Positions 1 to 11,937 of a DNA stretch of 64,000 nt are shown piece after piece (position 1 is the stretch's first letter; each line of letters begins with the position of its first letter). Below the pieces are notes generated by a model, which saw only the letters and a list, made by a program, of their open reading frames with translations, searched no databases and had not been told where the DNA came from. The stretch covers positions 3,515,835 to 3,579,834 of the forward strand of contig NC_079386.1 in the NCBI RefSeq assembly GCF_021018895.1, read 5' to 3'. The DNA comes from Seriola aureovittata (lineage: Eukaryota > Chordata > Actinopteri > Carangiformes > Carangidae). A program made the translations under genes and the position numbers.

Positions 1-316
1 GTGCAGCTAATTGTCATGGCAGGCATGGCATCTCGACACCCCAGCGTGACAGCCTCCAGCATGGAGAGATTTATGAAGCATGTGTCTATATGCATGTTTG
101 TGTGTGTACGTGATGTTTGGGGTGTGAAAACTTTCCTTTCCGCTTACCCTCTAAACCTTGCAACCCCTGGGATGCCTCTGTCAACAGCGATGTAGCTCTG
201 GTGTGTGCTGATTTTTGATAAGCACGATGAAGGCCTGCTGGCGTCAAGCCTTTTGACCTACCCATGAAGGCCAGAGAAAGTGCAGCAGGATCCCTCGTAC
301 AGAGCTGCAAAGCTGG

Positions 317-317
<1 letters not shown>

Positions 318-348
<31 letters not shown>
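318..348 (+). repeat. G31 homopolymer
   Basis: Thirty-one consecutive G residues, followed by CACTCGAG. On the sense strand of nrxn2 this is a C31 run. Such a run can form G-quadruplex structures and is prone to length error in replication and sequencing, so the exact length is uncertain. Confidence 0.9.
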
Positions 349-351
<3 letters not shown>

Positions 352-3300
352 TCGAGCTGAGAGGCAAAACCCCCGGCCAGCTGACCCAGCGAAGGCTCAC
401 TGTTGTTGGTCTTGTTAAAACAGCAGGTGGGGGCCTTCAGTATAGCTGCTGGGTGTCCTCCCTCTTCTCTGTGTAACTGGCATCATAGTAAGCGCTCAGA
501 TCATCCCTCCCAGGTGGGCAGCAGTGAGAGAGACAGAGTGCGGATGTTTGGGAAGTGCCTGTTGTTTACGAATCTTATTTTCTCTCTGATGATAATACAT
601 CTGCTGCTTTTGGAAACAGACCACTGTATGCCATTATATCTGCTGATTAGCTAGCCCGCTGCTTTTGATCAAGTGGATCCACAGAAAGGCATTACTGATG
701 CTCAATACATCTGCCTTATGACTGCCAGTGTAAACAGCTCTGTACGCTGCTGTAAGCGATTGCTGTTAATCCATCAGGGAAATGGTCTCCTCGGCCTCGA
801 CTATTGCCTTTTTCTAATTATTGGGACTGCCAGCTTTGATAACTATGCCCTATCTGTCACATATGTATGGATTGCGGCCCGGTTGACTGAGCAAAGATTG
901 CATAGCAATGTGAACCAGTGAACAGGTGGAGTAAGCAAGACGGTGGGAAAGCTTCATTTGTCAACACAGATGGCTGTGGTCTGCCTTCCCGTCCATTTGT
1001 CACGCTACGATAGCAGTAACGTGCTTTTTTGAATGTTACACCCTGTACCTGAGTCAACAGTAGCAAAGTATAAACTGACATCTGACCTGGCCACCATGGA
1101 GGGGGCTTAAGCTTAGCAGAGTGGCTGGGAAAAGCTAATTTTCATCTGTGTATTAATCAAACAGGCATATGGGTTCAGTTAATTGCTCTGGGAAGACATC
1201 CAACCAGCAAGCCTCTTTTTTTCCTCAAGTTGGCCCAGCTCTTTGCCCAGGAGATGAACAGCTTGATGGCTACTGCCCCAGTCTTAGTTGAGTGGGAAGG
1301 ATCCATGTGTCCAAAAGGGACAGGATAATAGGCAGAGTTGGTGGACTCTTTGTCTTGTAAGTGACTTCTTGCACAACCCTAATGAGCCTGTGTCACTGCC
1401 AAGTATTCTCTTGAACTCTACAGATCTGCTGGAAAATGTCAGATTTTTCACTGCTGTGGATACGTTTGCAAATCTGGTCACGTCCCTAAACATCTCACAT
1501 CACACCCCGTGCTGAAATAATGTCAGCAAATTCCCCCTTTTTTTGGGGGGGAACTTTATAAAAACACTGTTTCCTACCCTCATTATAGTCAAAGCGACGA
1601 ACTCTGCCTGCCTTACTTGCACCAACTCTCCCTGAGCCTTTTGCTACATCAGCTACGGATATAAGGGTACTTATTCAGCATATCATTCTGAAGCCTGGCT
1701 CTGTGTAAGTACAAGCACTGACTCAGCAAACAGGGAGTGGAAGAGAAAAACACAGATGTAATAAAAGAACTGGAGAGAGAGAGACTATTGAAAATAAGGA
1801 AACAAACAAGAACTAGAACGGTAGAGAGCATACCTCTGCCAAGGCTAAGCAATCTGGGTCTGCACCAAACTGTGCAAAGTCATAGATCTCAACACCATAA
1901 ATATGTCTGATGTTTTACATCAAGAGCCATATATTAAGTGTTGAAAAAATGTCCCATCTCACAATGCTAGGGGACATGATAAAAAAAAGTTCCAGGATCC
2001 TCCTCTTTAACCGGATCAGCACCAAGATGCAATGGGTTCGTCCCTGACCCATGCCACATCCCTCCTCCAAATATGCTGCAAATTCTTTTCGCCAATTTTA
2101 AATTTTAAAAAGTCTTGGTTGACTGATTGAGTATAAGCTCAAGGTCTACTTGCTGCAGATTGCCATTGCTTTTCTTTGTCTCTCACCAGTAAATTATGCC
2201 CTGGTTCCTTCCAGCAGAGAAGCTTGTTATTTGTACTCAGGAGTTCCAACATGAAGGATAGAAAGGCGAGGTGTGGCGTGGTTACGAACTACATGACTCA
2301 AGGCTGTTGCTGACTCTTGCATCTGATTGTCCCAAACCCAAGCGGATGAACATAAGAAACCCAATTCCCAGCGGCAGCAGCCACTGAATGAATGATGAAC
2401 TTCCTTCTCCTCCTAAATTGTGCAGGAATAATATGATGGCACCAATCCTTCAATCACTTATTAGAGGTTCCTCCCTTGTGGCTTTACTTCCTCTGAATGT
2501 TATGGATGGAGTGTGTGCGACAGTTCTGCTCAGTGAAAATCAAAGAGCCTGAGAATTGTCTTGATTCTTGACATCTCAGAATATTCTTAGTCTGACACAC
2601 TTTTTTTGTTTTGTTTTGTTAGAGATTTTTTTTTTTTTTTTTTTTTCCACATCTTATAAACGTGTCTTGAAAAGAAATGATCTTCTCCCTCTCCAGGTCT
2701 TGATTCTCGCAGCTCCTGTGAATGTGAGCTTAAGGAAACAAAAGTGCCTTTTTGTTTTGTTTGCTGAAGCCAGTCGGTGTTTGACTGCTTGTGTTTTTCC
2801 CTCAAACTGACCCCCTCCCAGGAGAAAGAGCGAGATGCTGAACGGCAGACGAAATGAAACTGAGTGCGAGCTATACTGTTTTTTTTCCCCCCGTCTCTCC
2901 TCTTCCGTCTCTGATCAAATTCAGAGCCAATTCTGACACAACAGAGACACAAAAGAGGATACAGTGGATGAATATATAGTATACTGTCTTACAAAGTGAC
3001 AGGCAGACAAATTCTTGTTGAAAAGGTGTAGAGGTTGAGTGAGAGTAGAAAGCATTAAGCTGCATATACAGCATCCCCTTGTATGTATTTGCAGCTACTC
3101 TCTGTGCCCTTTGTATCCTCTATTTTCATTCTGTCTGTCCACACCTGTCTCCAACTCGGCCGGTCCTTCAAATCCAACCAGAAACGGTCTTTACAGCAGA
3201 TTTACCAAAGCAATACAGCAGCTGCAGCAAGCGAATCCTATTTCCACCTTATCGGCGCAGGTGATAGCGAATAAAAGATTCAGCAGTGAACATCCACAGG

Positions 3301-4057
3301 TCGGTCTCTGCAACAGGTTTGCACACAGGCCTCGGGGGCCCATCATGCATCGGTTATTGCTGGTCTGACAACAGGATTCAATATCTTGGGGAAAGAGAGA
3401 GGCAGACAGGACAGTTGACTTCTCTCGCTGCTCAGTGAGCTAAGACCTCAGTCACTTGTATCAGTGGGGATGGATTACTGGTGAGGCTACTCCTCGTCCC
3501 CAAAAAGAGAAGAAAATATAGGGTGATGTGCTAAGTGTGAGGGATGAGAGGACAGTTTTATTTTTGCTCTTGAAATAAAATTCAGGTCCAGTGACTGCTC
3601 TTCTTAGGTTTAAGTTAGGACATTATATCATTTTATATGGTCAGATATGGGAAGACAGCAAAATCACCAAGAGTAAGAGAGGGGGTTATTACGAGTGGTC
3701 AGATGGTCAGACAAGCTTTAAACAAACCCACAGGTAAGCCAAAAACAAAGTAGTGAAATTATTACCCAGACTGTCTGTTTGTCTGCACACAGTTGTCCTG
3801 AACTATGCTGCTTGATTCCCATGTTTAAGACTTGCTTTCATGTCACCAGACAATTCAAAACAGTTGTATTTTGCAGAGCTGGTTGGCTGGAGGTTGAAAA
3901 ATCACTGTATCCAGTAAATTGGATTTAAGTACCTTTGACTTTGGATGGTAGGTAGCATCCATATTTCCTTTTAAGCACTTCCCTCCCTGTCATACTTACA
4001 ACTTGGATTTTGACTTGAAGACTATTTACAGCCAGAAACAAACTGACTTCTTATTTT
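349..4057. other. Intronic DNA, no gene seen
   Basis: No recognisable coding sequence or RNA gene. There is a T21 run at 2626-2646. The longest open frames (for example 2587-2952 minus and 3039-3368 plus) run through low-complexity sequence and resemble no protein family I know. Confidence 0.6.
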
Positions 4058-4235
4058 TGAGGCATTTTTTGCCTTTACTCCGACAGTATAGTGAGAGACG
4101 GACAGGAAAGTCAGGGAGAGAGATTGGGGATGACATGCAGCAAAGGGCTGCAGGTCAGACTCAAACGCATGGCCACTGCGGTTAGGACTAAGCTCATGTG
4201 CGACGCGCTCTACCAGGTGAACCACCGAGGCGCCA
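4058..4235 (-). mobile_element. tRNA-derived SINE (type 1), copy 1
   Basis: Read on the minus strand it starts GGCGCCTCGGTGGTTCACC and continues with a tRNA-like head. The box A region resembles GTGGTTCACCTGG and a decayed box B resembles GGTTCGANNCC. It then runs through a conserved body (GCTGCATGTCATCCCC, then a TCTCCCTGACTTTCC stretch) to a T-rich tail near 4060. A second copy in the same orientation at 20351-20541 shares the layout. This repeat type is widespread in ray-finned fish. Box B is damaged here, so the copy is old. Confidence 0.75.
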
Positions 4236-6095
4236 AAATACAGATATTTTTTCTTTTGCAACCCCTTTCTTTTTTTTTTACCTCTCCAAGCACCAGATAT
4301 GAACTGTCAACTCTTCAAGTTGACTTTATCGACCCATCAACACACCCACACAGTGCACAGTGCACTTCTTGTACACGGACTTTATATGACCCAGAGGGGC
4401 AACCAAGTCTGAGCTCAGTAGAAGTCACTGGCCTGTCGTCTCCTTTCCCTCCTCAGAAGGATGTTGTGTGGAATTTACCTCACTGCTGAACACATTTATT
4501 AAGAGCTCTTTCACTCCTCAAAAGGAATTACAGTTAAAAAAAAAAAAAAATGAACGCGTTCCTCTTATCTTTGCTCTACACGGGTCGCTTTTTAAGAGCT
4601 TCACTCTCCGTTCTGACCAATTTTATGCTGACGGCTCCACACATTCATTCTTAATGGCGTTCATTTTCAGAACAACAAAAGCACTGAATAATGAAGTGGC
4701 TTTTCCTGCTCTGTCAACAGCAGAATGGTCAATAGACTCACAAAGTGAAGAATGCATTCATCATTTCTGCCTTGAGTACATCACAGAGGGCTTGGAAATG
4801 TAAACATGTGCGCCCTGCATGGATGAGCAGATGTAAACATCTTTCTTTCTTTTTTTTTTTTCCTCTCTCAGCCATCTTTCTCTCTCTACCTCTGTTGCTT
4901 TTCCTTTTTTCTCCTCCGTTCTGTAACTTAGTTTCTTTCTCTACCTATCGCTCTTTCCCCACTTTGCTTTCAGCATTTCCTTTGTGCTTGACTATGTTCA
5001 AGGTAGAAACATCCTCCCCAAAGGTAGACAACCAGTACAGCGACTGAGATAGAGCGAGAAAAGATTCAGTAGTGGTGTTTGGGCTTTAAGCTGACCACCA
5101 TTTTAAGATAGATAGGGGGTGGAAAAAGTTCAAAGCAGAGTTTTGGACTCAACACACTGAAAAGTCTGTGTTGATTTTTCCTCACAGCAACACAGCACTC
5201 ACAGTGTTTGGGCAGTAAGCTATAGATTATCTTTTCTTCCCCGGGAAAGTGGGCCAAAAGTGATGTAGGATGCTCATTTGGTGGTCGATCGAGATATTAA
5301 AGGGGGGCATGGATTCATGGTGGATTTACAATCAATAGAAGACATAAGCTTTATTAAAACAGTACAGAAAGTCAATAGGTAAACTTCCATTGAAAGGGCA
5401 AGGATGAATAATGAATGTGGTAATGAATCAAAGGGAAGAAAAGACGTAAGGGTCAGCCAAAGTCCAAAAAGTATTAGATAATGCTAATAGGCAGCTTTCA
5501 ATGATACTCAGCAGACAATTATAATGTGTTGGATATCAGCAATTGAGTTTGCAAACAAGCAGTGCAGGAAATTGGTGTTTGTTTATGGCTGACATATCCA
5601 CTCTGAAATTCATGCATGTGTCAGCATTATGAGTTAATCATGAAAGAGAAAAGTTTTAATGAGACCATTCAGAATAGTGCAGACACCTGTGCGTTCAAAC
5701 AGAAAATGAGTGTATTAGTCACAGAGAATCATTAATAGCGGCAGCTGCAGCAGTAGTAGGTGTAGATGAATCAGAATGCAAATGAAGGCATAATTTCTAA
5801 TGAGTAATGTTGGTTGTTGTGTTGGATGAATGTCGAGTTGTGTTCAATAAATGGCTTGGTCCTTTCTGTGCTGGCCACATGCTTAATTCAATGAGGGAGG
5901 GGAGGCCCGGCTAAAGTGTATCCAGAGGGAGCTGAGGGTTGGATGTGCAGCAGTGACATTTGGAGAGGACCTCACAGTGGTCCTGTCCTCAGGGCACCTC
6001 ACCGAAGACAAAGTAGGCTGGATAAATGTACGCTTTTTCATCCATCTCTTGATTTTCCTCTTTCCTTCATCCTCCCATTCCCATGCTACAACAGC
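4236..6095. other. Intronic DNA, no gene seen
   Basis: Contains an A-run at 4536-4550 and a pyrimidine-rich stretch around 4840-4915. The part from 5270 to 5850 is AT-rich. No exon, RNA gene or repeat family was recognised. Confidence 0.6.
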
Positions 6096-6401
6096 GAGTC
6101 AATCCCCACAGACTCCCATGTTAAAATGTCAAATAAACATGTTTACAGCCTGGTATAAAAAATATTTTGGTCTCTAAAGCTAATTTCCTCCTTCATGACA
6201 ACTGTTTATATAACTCACCTGTTTACATTTTATTAATACTTAAAGTTATGTAGAACTGCAGTCTCGGTTTCACACTCGCCCCACCTCTTTGCACATTTCT
6301 GGATTAGCCGGAGTCAGACACTGCCAAGAGCTTCGAAACCGCTCTTCAGAAACCTATGGCTGACGTCACAGAGGCTACGTCCATCTTTATACAGTCTATG
6401 A
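6096..6401 (+). repeat. 'CCATAGACT' interspersed repeat, copy 1
   Basis: Starts with GAGTCAATCCCCACAGACTC, then CCATGTTAAAATGTC and AAACATGTTTACAGCCTGGT. It continues with CTAATTTCCTCCTTCATGAC and ends with GTGACGTCACAG-like and ACAGTCTATG motifs. Copies 2 (20142-20590) and 3 (58028-58433, reversed) carry the same blocks in the same order. The ends hold short inverted CCATAGACT motifs. This copy lacks the 5' part seen in the other two. It is a known type of teleost interspersed repeat. I cannot assign its superfamily. Confidence 0.75.
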
Positions 6402-6884
6402 GGTAGACGAGTGGAAGAAAGGAGATGCCAGACAATGACAAGAAAGAATAGAAACACGGTAGTTTTGCCTTCCCAGGTGATTATTACAGCCAGGAGTGAA
6501 ACCATACAGGCAGGCCAGCTTCCCTGGATAACAGCTTATTGATCCTGAAAGCCCATCCACCACTTTGCTCTCCCAGGATACAACGCCAGTGTGAACTGCA
6601 TGTACGGTGACCTACAGGCAGTAAAGATAGCGGACGCCACCTTGTTAACACAATGATGATGTTTTTTATGAACTTATCATTAGTTACACTTGATAAAGAC
6701 CATTTTCGCAGACGGCTATCTTCACTTTATTTGCCAATAAAAACTTTAAAACCCGTTTTTATTGACCACAATTTGCTTAAGTGGAACAATGAGGGATGAT
6801 GTGTAAATATGAGACATAATTAAATGTAAGCCACCAAACTATCAGGCTGGGAGGACAAGCGATCCTGACTGCACCTGATTCGAG
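6402..6884. other. Intronic DNA, nothing recognised
   Basis: AT-rich sequence with many TAATTA-like words. No coding or repeat signal was recognised. Confidence 0.55.
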
Positions 6885-7000
6885 TTTTCAGATAATGCTC
6901 TCAGGGTCGGTGGTGGTTTGATCCTCAGTTCCTGTCCACGAGTCCAAGTGTCCTTCAGCAAGACACTAAACTCCAAATTGCCTCTGATGTAAAGGCTGCT
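6885..7000 (+). mobile_element. tRNA-derived SINE (type 2), decayed fragment
   Basis: The blocks GGTTTGATCCTCAGTTCC (a box B remnant), GAAGTGTCC-like AGTGTCCTTCAGCAAGACAC and TAAACTCCAAATTGCC occur in order. These match the downstream body of the SINE at 10250-10543, in the opposite orientation. The tRNA-like 5' part is mostly eroded. Confidence 0.6.
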
Positions 7001-7915
7001 TTGAACAAGACCATCTGCCGATTCAGCCTGGTGTAATGTAATGCTTCCTTTTTGTGGACTCACTCAAGCTAAAGTACAGCAAACCAAACTGGCGCCCTTT
7101 CAGTTACAGCGCAGTGCAGATCAGCTGATCTACATTTAGTAGATGTAATTTCATTCATCTCTTCCTGAGTGCGTCTTTCTCAGGAGTAAATCAACACTGC
7201 ATTATATAGACGGCAGCTTCCCTTCTCAGTATGTTACAGTTCTTAATTACATTGCACTCCTGACCACACATCAATCAGTGATGTCAAATCAGGTGCTTCT
7301 CCTCAGCTGTCCTATAGGCAGGTACAACAGCTGTTGTGACATTACTACTGGCTGGGGTGTGGCCAAAAGTAAGTGCAACCTGCTTAGCATGCTTAAGACA
7401 TTGTGTACTTGAAATGCTTCAATCCAGTGCAGCCAAGCAGGACTTTCTGACAGCATATAATTCAGTGTAATAAATAAATTACCCTCTAATAGACCATTTA
7501 CATTTAGATCTGACACGTTAACAAAGCCACGCAATGAAGTGAATCTTGCTGTACATTTGAGCAGTGGCAAGTTGCTGCTGCTTTGCATGTAGAAATCAAG
7601 AAAAATGGCCAAACAGGTGCCAGCAGAGGCGCTGCTTTCAAGTGGTCATTCAAAGAGACCTTTGTATTCTGGTTTAGGCCTCCTGGGCAGCCACTAATCT
7701 CCTGTTTTGTTCCACCCTCTACAAGCATCACCAGTCAAACGAATGGATTTTAGTAATGAATGGTTAGTTATGAAAGAATTCTAGTGAAGGAAGTGGGATT
7801 TATAGGAAGGTCTGCCTCCTTAAATCCTTGTCCATCCAAAGTTAGCCACCCATGATGAAACCTCTAGGGAAGCTTCTGCCCCCCCTCCAACCCCCAGCTC
7901 ATGCCCTGCTGCCCC
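7001..7915. other. Intronic DNA, nothing recognised
   Basis: Unique-looking sequence. The longest open frame (7289-7612 minus, 107 codons) has no recognisable motif. Confidence 0.55.
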
Positions 7916-8100
7916 TCCACCTCCACGGGGACAATTAATTAGTGATGCAACAGGGAAGGATTAATCGATATGCTGTCAGCTTCCCGCCGGCTGCGGAGAG
8001 AGACCCCGGCAAACCCGCCACGGCCCAATCTCATTACTGATGGTGGCCCACGCTCCCCTTTGCGAGGCATCTGCATTCATCAAAGGAATGCCAACCTTTC
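7916..8100. promoter_or_regulatory. Possible conserved non-coding element
   Basis: A locally GC-rich block next to homeodomain-like words (ACAATTAATTAGTG near 7931, ATTAATCGAT near 7960), without low complexity. It is followed by a run of non-repetitive sequence. Enhancers in developmental and neuronal genes often look like this. This is a judgement from composition only, with no alignment available. Confidence 0.25.
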
Positions 8101-9955
8101 CCCCTCAATTGTTCTCCACGCTTCATCCCTTCCTCCCTCCCCCGCATGGTTAGCTTACCCCCCCTTTCAAGATGAAGGAGACTGAGCCGGTTGGAGTACT
8201 GACACCCGTTTAAGAAAGGAAAGGTGGTGGAGTTAGAAATAAAGAAATAACAAGATCACAATGTGCGGAAGGAGAAAGTGTAGGGCCGCCCTTGTAAATT
8301 GTGACTGTGCATGTATTAAAGTGTGTACTAGAGCTAATCATACATGTCCTGTACGTGAATGTGAAGGTGTCCTTGCAAATGCGTCTGTGTGCGACTTAAG
8401 CTGGAACCTGAGAGCAGTGGGTGACTGCGTGTGCTGCTGACAGCTAGTTGGGAGTAAATGCATATAATGTGTGTGGCTATATGTGCTTGTAGATGCATGC
8501 ACAACCATCCCTCTGCGTGTTTCTGTGTAACCGGGGGTGGGGAGTAGAAAGATAAAAGCCTCTGCCTCCCTCTGACAGTTTTATCTGCATCACCATCTGC
8601 CATTATCTGACGCCAGCATCTCGCAGCTCCCCACTGCACTCTGAAAGCTCTCCATCCACCCTGTTCTCCTCACCACTCATCTTATCCCAGGCTATTGTCG
8701 CACGTCAGATCATATTTTTCAACCCATAATTAAACAGTTGCTGGCTTAAACCCTTGACAGATAACCGGGGGCCGTCGGAAATATGGAAATGAAAAAAGGC
8801 AGGGTGGTGGTGTGTCTCAAAAAAAAAGAAAGAAAAAAAAGTGAGTGTGTCTGTCATTAGAAAGCAGTGAGAAGAAAGGAGATCATCATGAAGCTAATGA
8901 AGTCAGATGCCGCACTTCTCAATTGACTGTGGGGATGCTGGCCACAAAAAGCCTGCGTGCAGAAACATGAACACCGGGGAGCGCTGTCTATCTCTATTCC
9001 TTTCTCAATCAGCATTTGTCACATGCTGGGAGAAGGGGTGAGGGTGGGGTCAAGAGGAGGAAATATAGCCACGTCCCTTTTCCTTACCGCCCCTTCCCTC
9101 GCTCTCTGCCCCTGCTCAAAGTACACAGTTGTGGTGAGGGATGGCTCCCTAACGGGTAATCAGAGGCAACTCTTATTTAATGCTATGAGCCGGGACCGGA
9201 CAGCCGGTGATGGAGGTACTCGGGGAGGCCCGCTGTGCGCTGTGCACCGGCCCATAACTGCAGATGAGACACTTCCCACAGAGCAGTTAGCGCGACAACT
9301 TGCCAGCTGTAAATGTAATGACTGTCAAATGTGAGCGGTGCCTGTGAGAACAGCAATAAATACAAACAGACACCTCTGAAAAATATACTCAGAAAAGATT
9401 GGGCAAGTCCTAGGTTGACAGGTGCATCAAAACTCCTACAACTTTATTAAGTCATCTGTCAGGTCATTTACAAAGTTTATGAACAGCTCATGGAAGAGCT
9501 GATACTTGCTCCTTTCTTCATTAATGACTCATCTCTCTGTGCCTAGCAAATAACCTCAATTTGCTGCTCTGTTTTTGTGCCTTTATTGCTTTGAGTGAAA
9601 ACAGCAACATAAAAGACTTCACATTTCAACAGTCTTACGCAACGAATATTACCCCTGCTCACAGAGTGAAGTAGCTGCACGGTAATTTCTATTAATTCCT
9701 GATGAGTCGTAAAGCTGGAGACAGTTAAAGTTTTGCGAGGCCCCTCTAGACAAGCTATTTGCTCCATATTGTAGTCAACAAACACTTTTGGATGAGGGTT
9801 GCAAAATGTGAGATGGTCTTCCGAACTTAGATTACCTCAGTGCCTTTGCATACAAACGGGTGGGGAGTTGGGGGGTTGGGTGGGGTGGGAGCTGCCTGCA
9901 ATGCTGTCACCTGAACCGTAGCAGGAAAAGCAGAGCTTCCCAGCAGGCACTGGAT
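8101..9955. other. Intronic DNA, no gene seen
   Basis: Contains A-rich sequence at 8820-8842 and a G-rich tract near 9860-9890. The open frame at 8957-9334 (125 codons, plus) matches no family I know. The block 9110-9340 is non-repetitive and could be a regulatory element, with weak support. Confidence 0.55.
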
Positions 9956-9959
9956 GTGA

Positions 9960-10240
9960 ATGTAACATCAGGAAGATGCTGGAAATGAAAATTGGATTGA
10001 CGTCAAAATCCAACGTTGGCTAATTGACACACTGAGTCTCTGAATGGGTTTTGCTCACGACCAGGTTATCAGTATCTCATACTATATGTCAAGATGAAAG
10101 GCATTGGATCTGGATACAACATGAGTTAAAACACAAACATCGACGATATCGACGTCAGCTGTCGTCAGTATTCTATGTCGAATTAAAATTGGCATCGTCT
10201 TGACACTGAATTTTGGTCAACCAACATCACAACCTCCATT
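9960..10240. repeat. Probable old interspersed repeat
   Basis: Words such as GGATTGACGTCAAAATCCAACG, shortened here to GACGTCAAAATCCAACGTTGG, and GAATTTTGGTCAACCAACATC look like a dispersed teleost repeat. I recognise the phrase style, not a named family. There is no second copy in the window to confirm it. Confidence 0.35.
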
Positions 10241-10249
10241 CAATCAAAC

Positions 10250-10543
10250 TGGTAAATGGTAAATGGACTGCACTTACACAAAGCTTTTCTAGTCTTATCA
10301 ACCACTCAAGGCACTTTGCACTAAAAGCCCCATTCACACATAATTCATATAGCGCTTTTTTTTTTTACACATACAATGCTTTTCTACCTCACGCATACAT
10401 TCACACACCGATGTTACATCACGGGCAATTTAAGGTTCAGTATCTTGCCCAAAACCACTTCGACACGTGGAAAGGAAGAGCCAGGAATTGAACCGCCGAC
10501 CTTCCAATTAGTGGATGACCTGCAGGCTGTGCCACAGCCGCCC
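10250..10543 (-). mobile_element. tRNA-derived SINE (type 2), near full length
   Basis: On the minus strand it begins GGGCGGCTGTGGCACAGCCT, giving a box A-like region. It runs through TTGGAAGGTCGGCGGTTCAA to a good box B (GGTTCAATTCC). The body has GTCGAAGTGGTTTTGGGCAA and a string of short motifs, and ends with the word GTCCATTTACCATTTACC. Head, body and tail are in the order expected for a Pol III SINE. On the plus strand it reads 'GGTAAATGGACTGCACTT', a signature common in percomorph genomes. Confidence 0.8.
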
Positions 10544-11523
10544 GCTGGCCACCAACATCTGACAACGCTGGTGGCCAGCTGCATGCCTGCAGGGATGAAG
10601 CTGGAAAAAAGACGAGCCGTTGTCGCCAGGATGAAATGAAAGGCAACACTTCTTGCATGCCCAGTTTTCAAATTGCCAGTGGACAAACTCAGACTGAGAC
10701 TATCAAGTCAGCACAAAAGAATGTTGTTTGCACTGAGATATGTCTGCGGGCAGACACACCAGCCTCTGCCATGCAACTCCAGCTTTCACATTTATCCCAC
10801 TTTCAAAGGAGGAATGTGAATATTTACAATAATACTTGAAGGAATTGGTGAACTGACTGGCATAAAATAAAAAAAAGATTCTAAACCTGTGACCATCTGG
10901 TGATGAAATGTTATCGTTGCTGCTAACATAACACTGTAGGTGGACATATTTGGCTCCACTCAACCTGCTATACATGATCAGCAAGTTTGAATTCTTACCT
11001 AGACCAAATTTTTGGTGTAGCAAGTGATTTCAACTGGACAAACAGCACTTACTAAAGATTAAAAGTGCTTTTGGCTTCAATAAACTTTTTTTAATATAAA
11101 TTATAGCCTGATTCTTTTTATGACTTGCTTCCAAGGTCTTGCAAGGACATCTACCTTTTCCAGCAGCCACAGATGGGAGATTTATCTATCAGCCCGCTCC
11201 CATATCTGTCTGTACCCTTCATTCCCTGAATCTCACACCCCAGGCCCTGATGGTGGAAATGTCATGAAGATTGGCAAAAATGATGTCCTGCCTTCCCAAA
11301 TGACCATTTTTACTTCTGTAGAGCTAACATCCTGTGAAAGACATCGTGGGGCGTGGGGGGGGGGACAAACTGTCCAGTAAATCGAAGAAAACAGAAATGG
11401 TCACTGAAGTAATAAAAATTGTGTTTGTTCGCATTTAATCCGTGTTGGGAGTGGTGTAACCAAAGGATGTTTTCAGTGTTGTGGAAAATAAAAGTATCTA
11501 ACTAATGAAATTCTCACATTTGT
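10544..11523. other. Intronic DNA, nothing recognised
   Basis: No coding or repeat signal that I can support. A short G-run lies at about 11354. Confidence 0.55.
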
Positions 11524-11937
11524 CACAATGTCCCATATTATATGAAGGTAGATGTCCATGTGTTTGATTATAAAGCAGGTCTAGGTTCTATATTAATACT
11601 GTGAAAGTATCAAAGCCTCAGTCCACAGAGAAATGCACACAGCCTGTATTCAGAAACTGACCCTTAAAACCAGCTGTCAGGACTTCTGCAACGTTGTGAT
11701 GTCACAGCAAAGCAGTCACTGCCCTCAGCCCCCACCCAGCCCCGCCCACCTGGACCCAGCATCTTTGCAGAATTCGGTTCTGGAGTGTTTACTTGAAATC
11801 TGCTTGATTTTTATTCGATCAATGAGAAGACAGTCAGCCAATCAGAACACAACCTCAGAAAAATACCAAAAATATATCTTCATATGATCAACATTTCAAA
11901 TGAAACACAGGAAAAGCTTAAAATATGTAACCTTTAA
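11524..11937 (+). mobile_element. TTAA-ended non-autonomous element, copy 1
   Basis: Carries the ordered blocks TTTGATTATAAAGCAGGTCT, GTGAAAGTATCAAAG, CAGTCCACAGAGAAATGCAC, AAAACCAGCTGTCAGGACTT and GTGATGTCACAGCAAAGCAG. It ends AATATGTAACCTTTAA. The right terminus keeps TTAA and the left terminus (CACAATGTCCCATATT) is eroded. It is one of six copies in the window. No protein is encoded. Confidence 0.85.

Noticed and set aside
8957..9334. 125-codon plus-strand frame ending CKCNDCQM
   Set aside because: The Cys-rich end suggested a zinc-binding motif, but there is no spacing pattern of a known finger and no other support.
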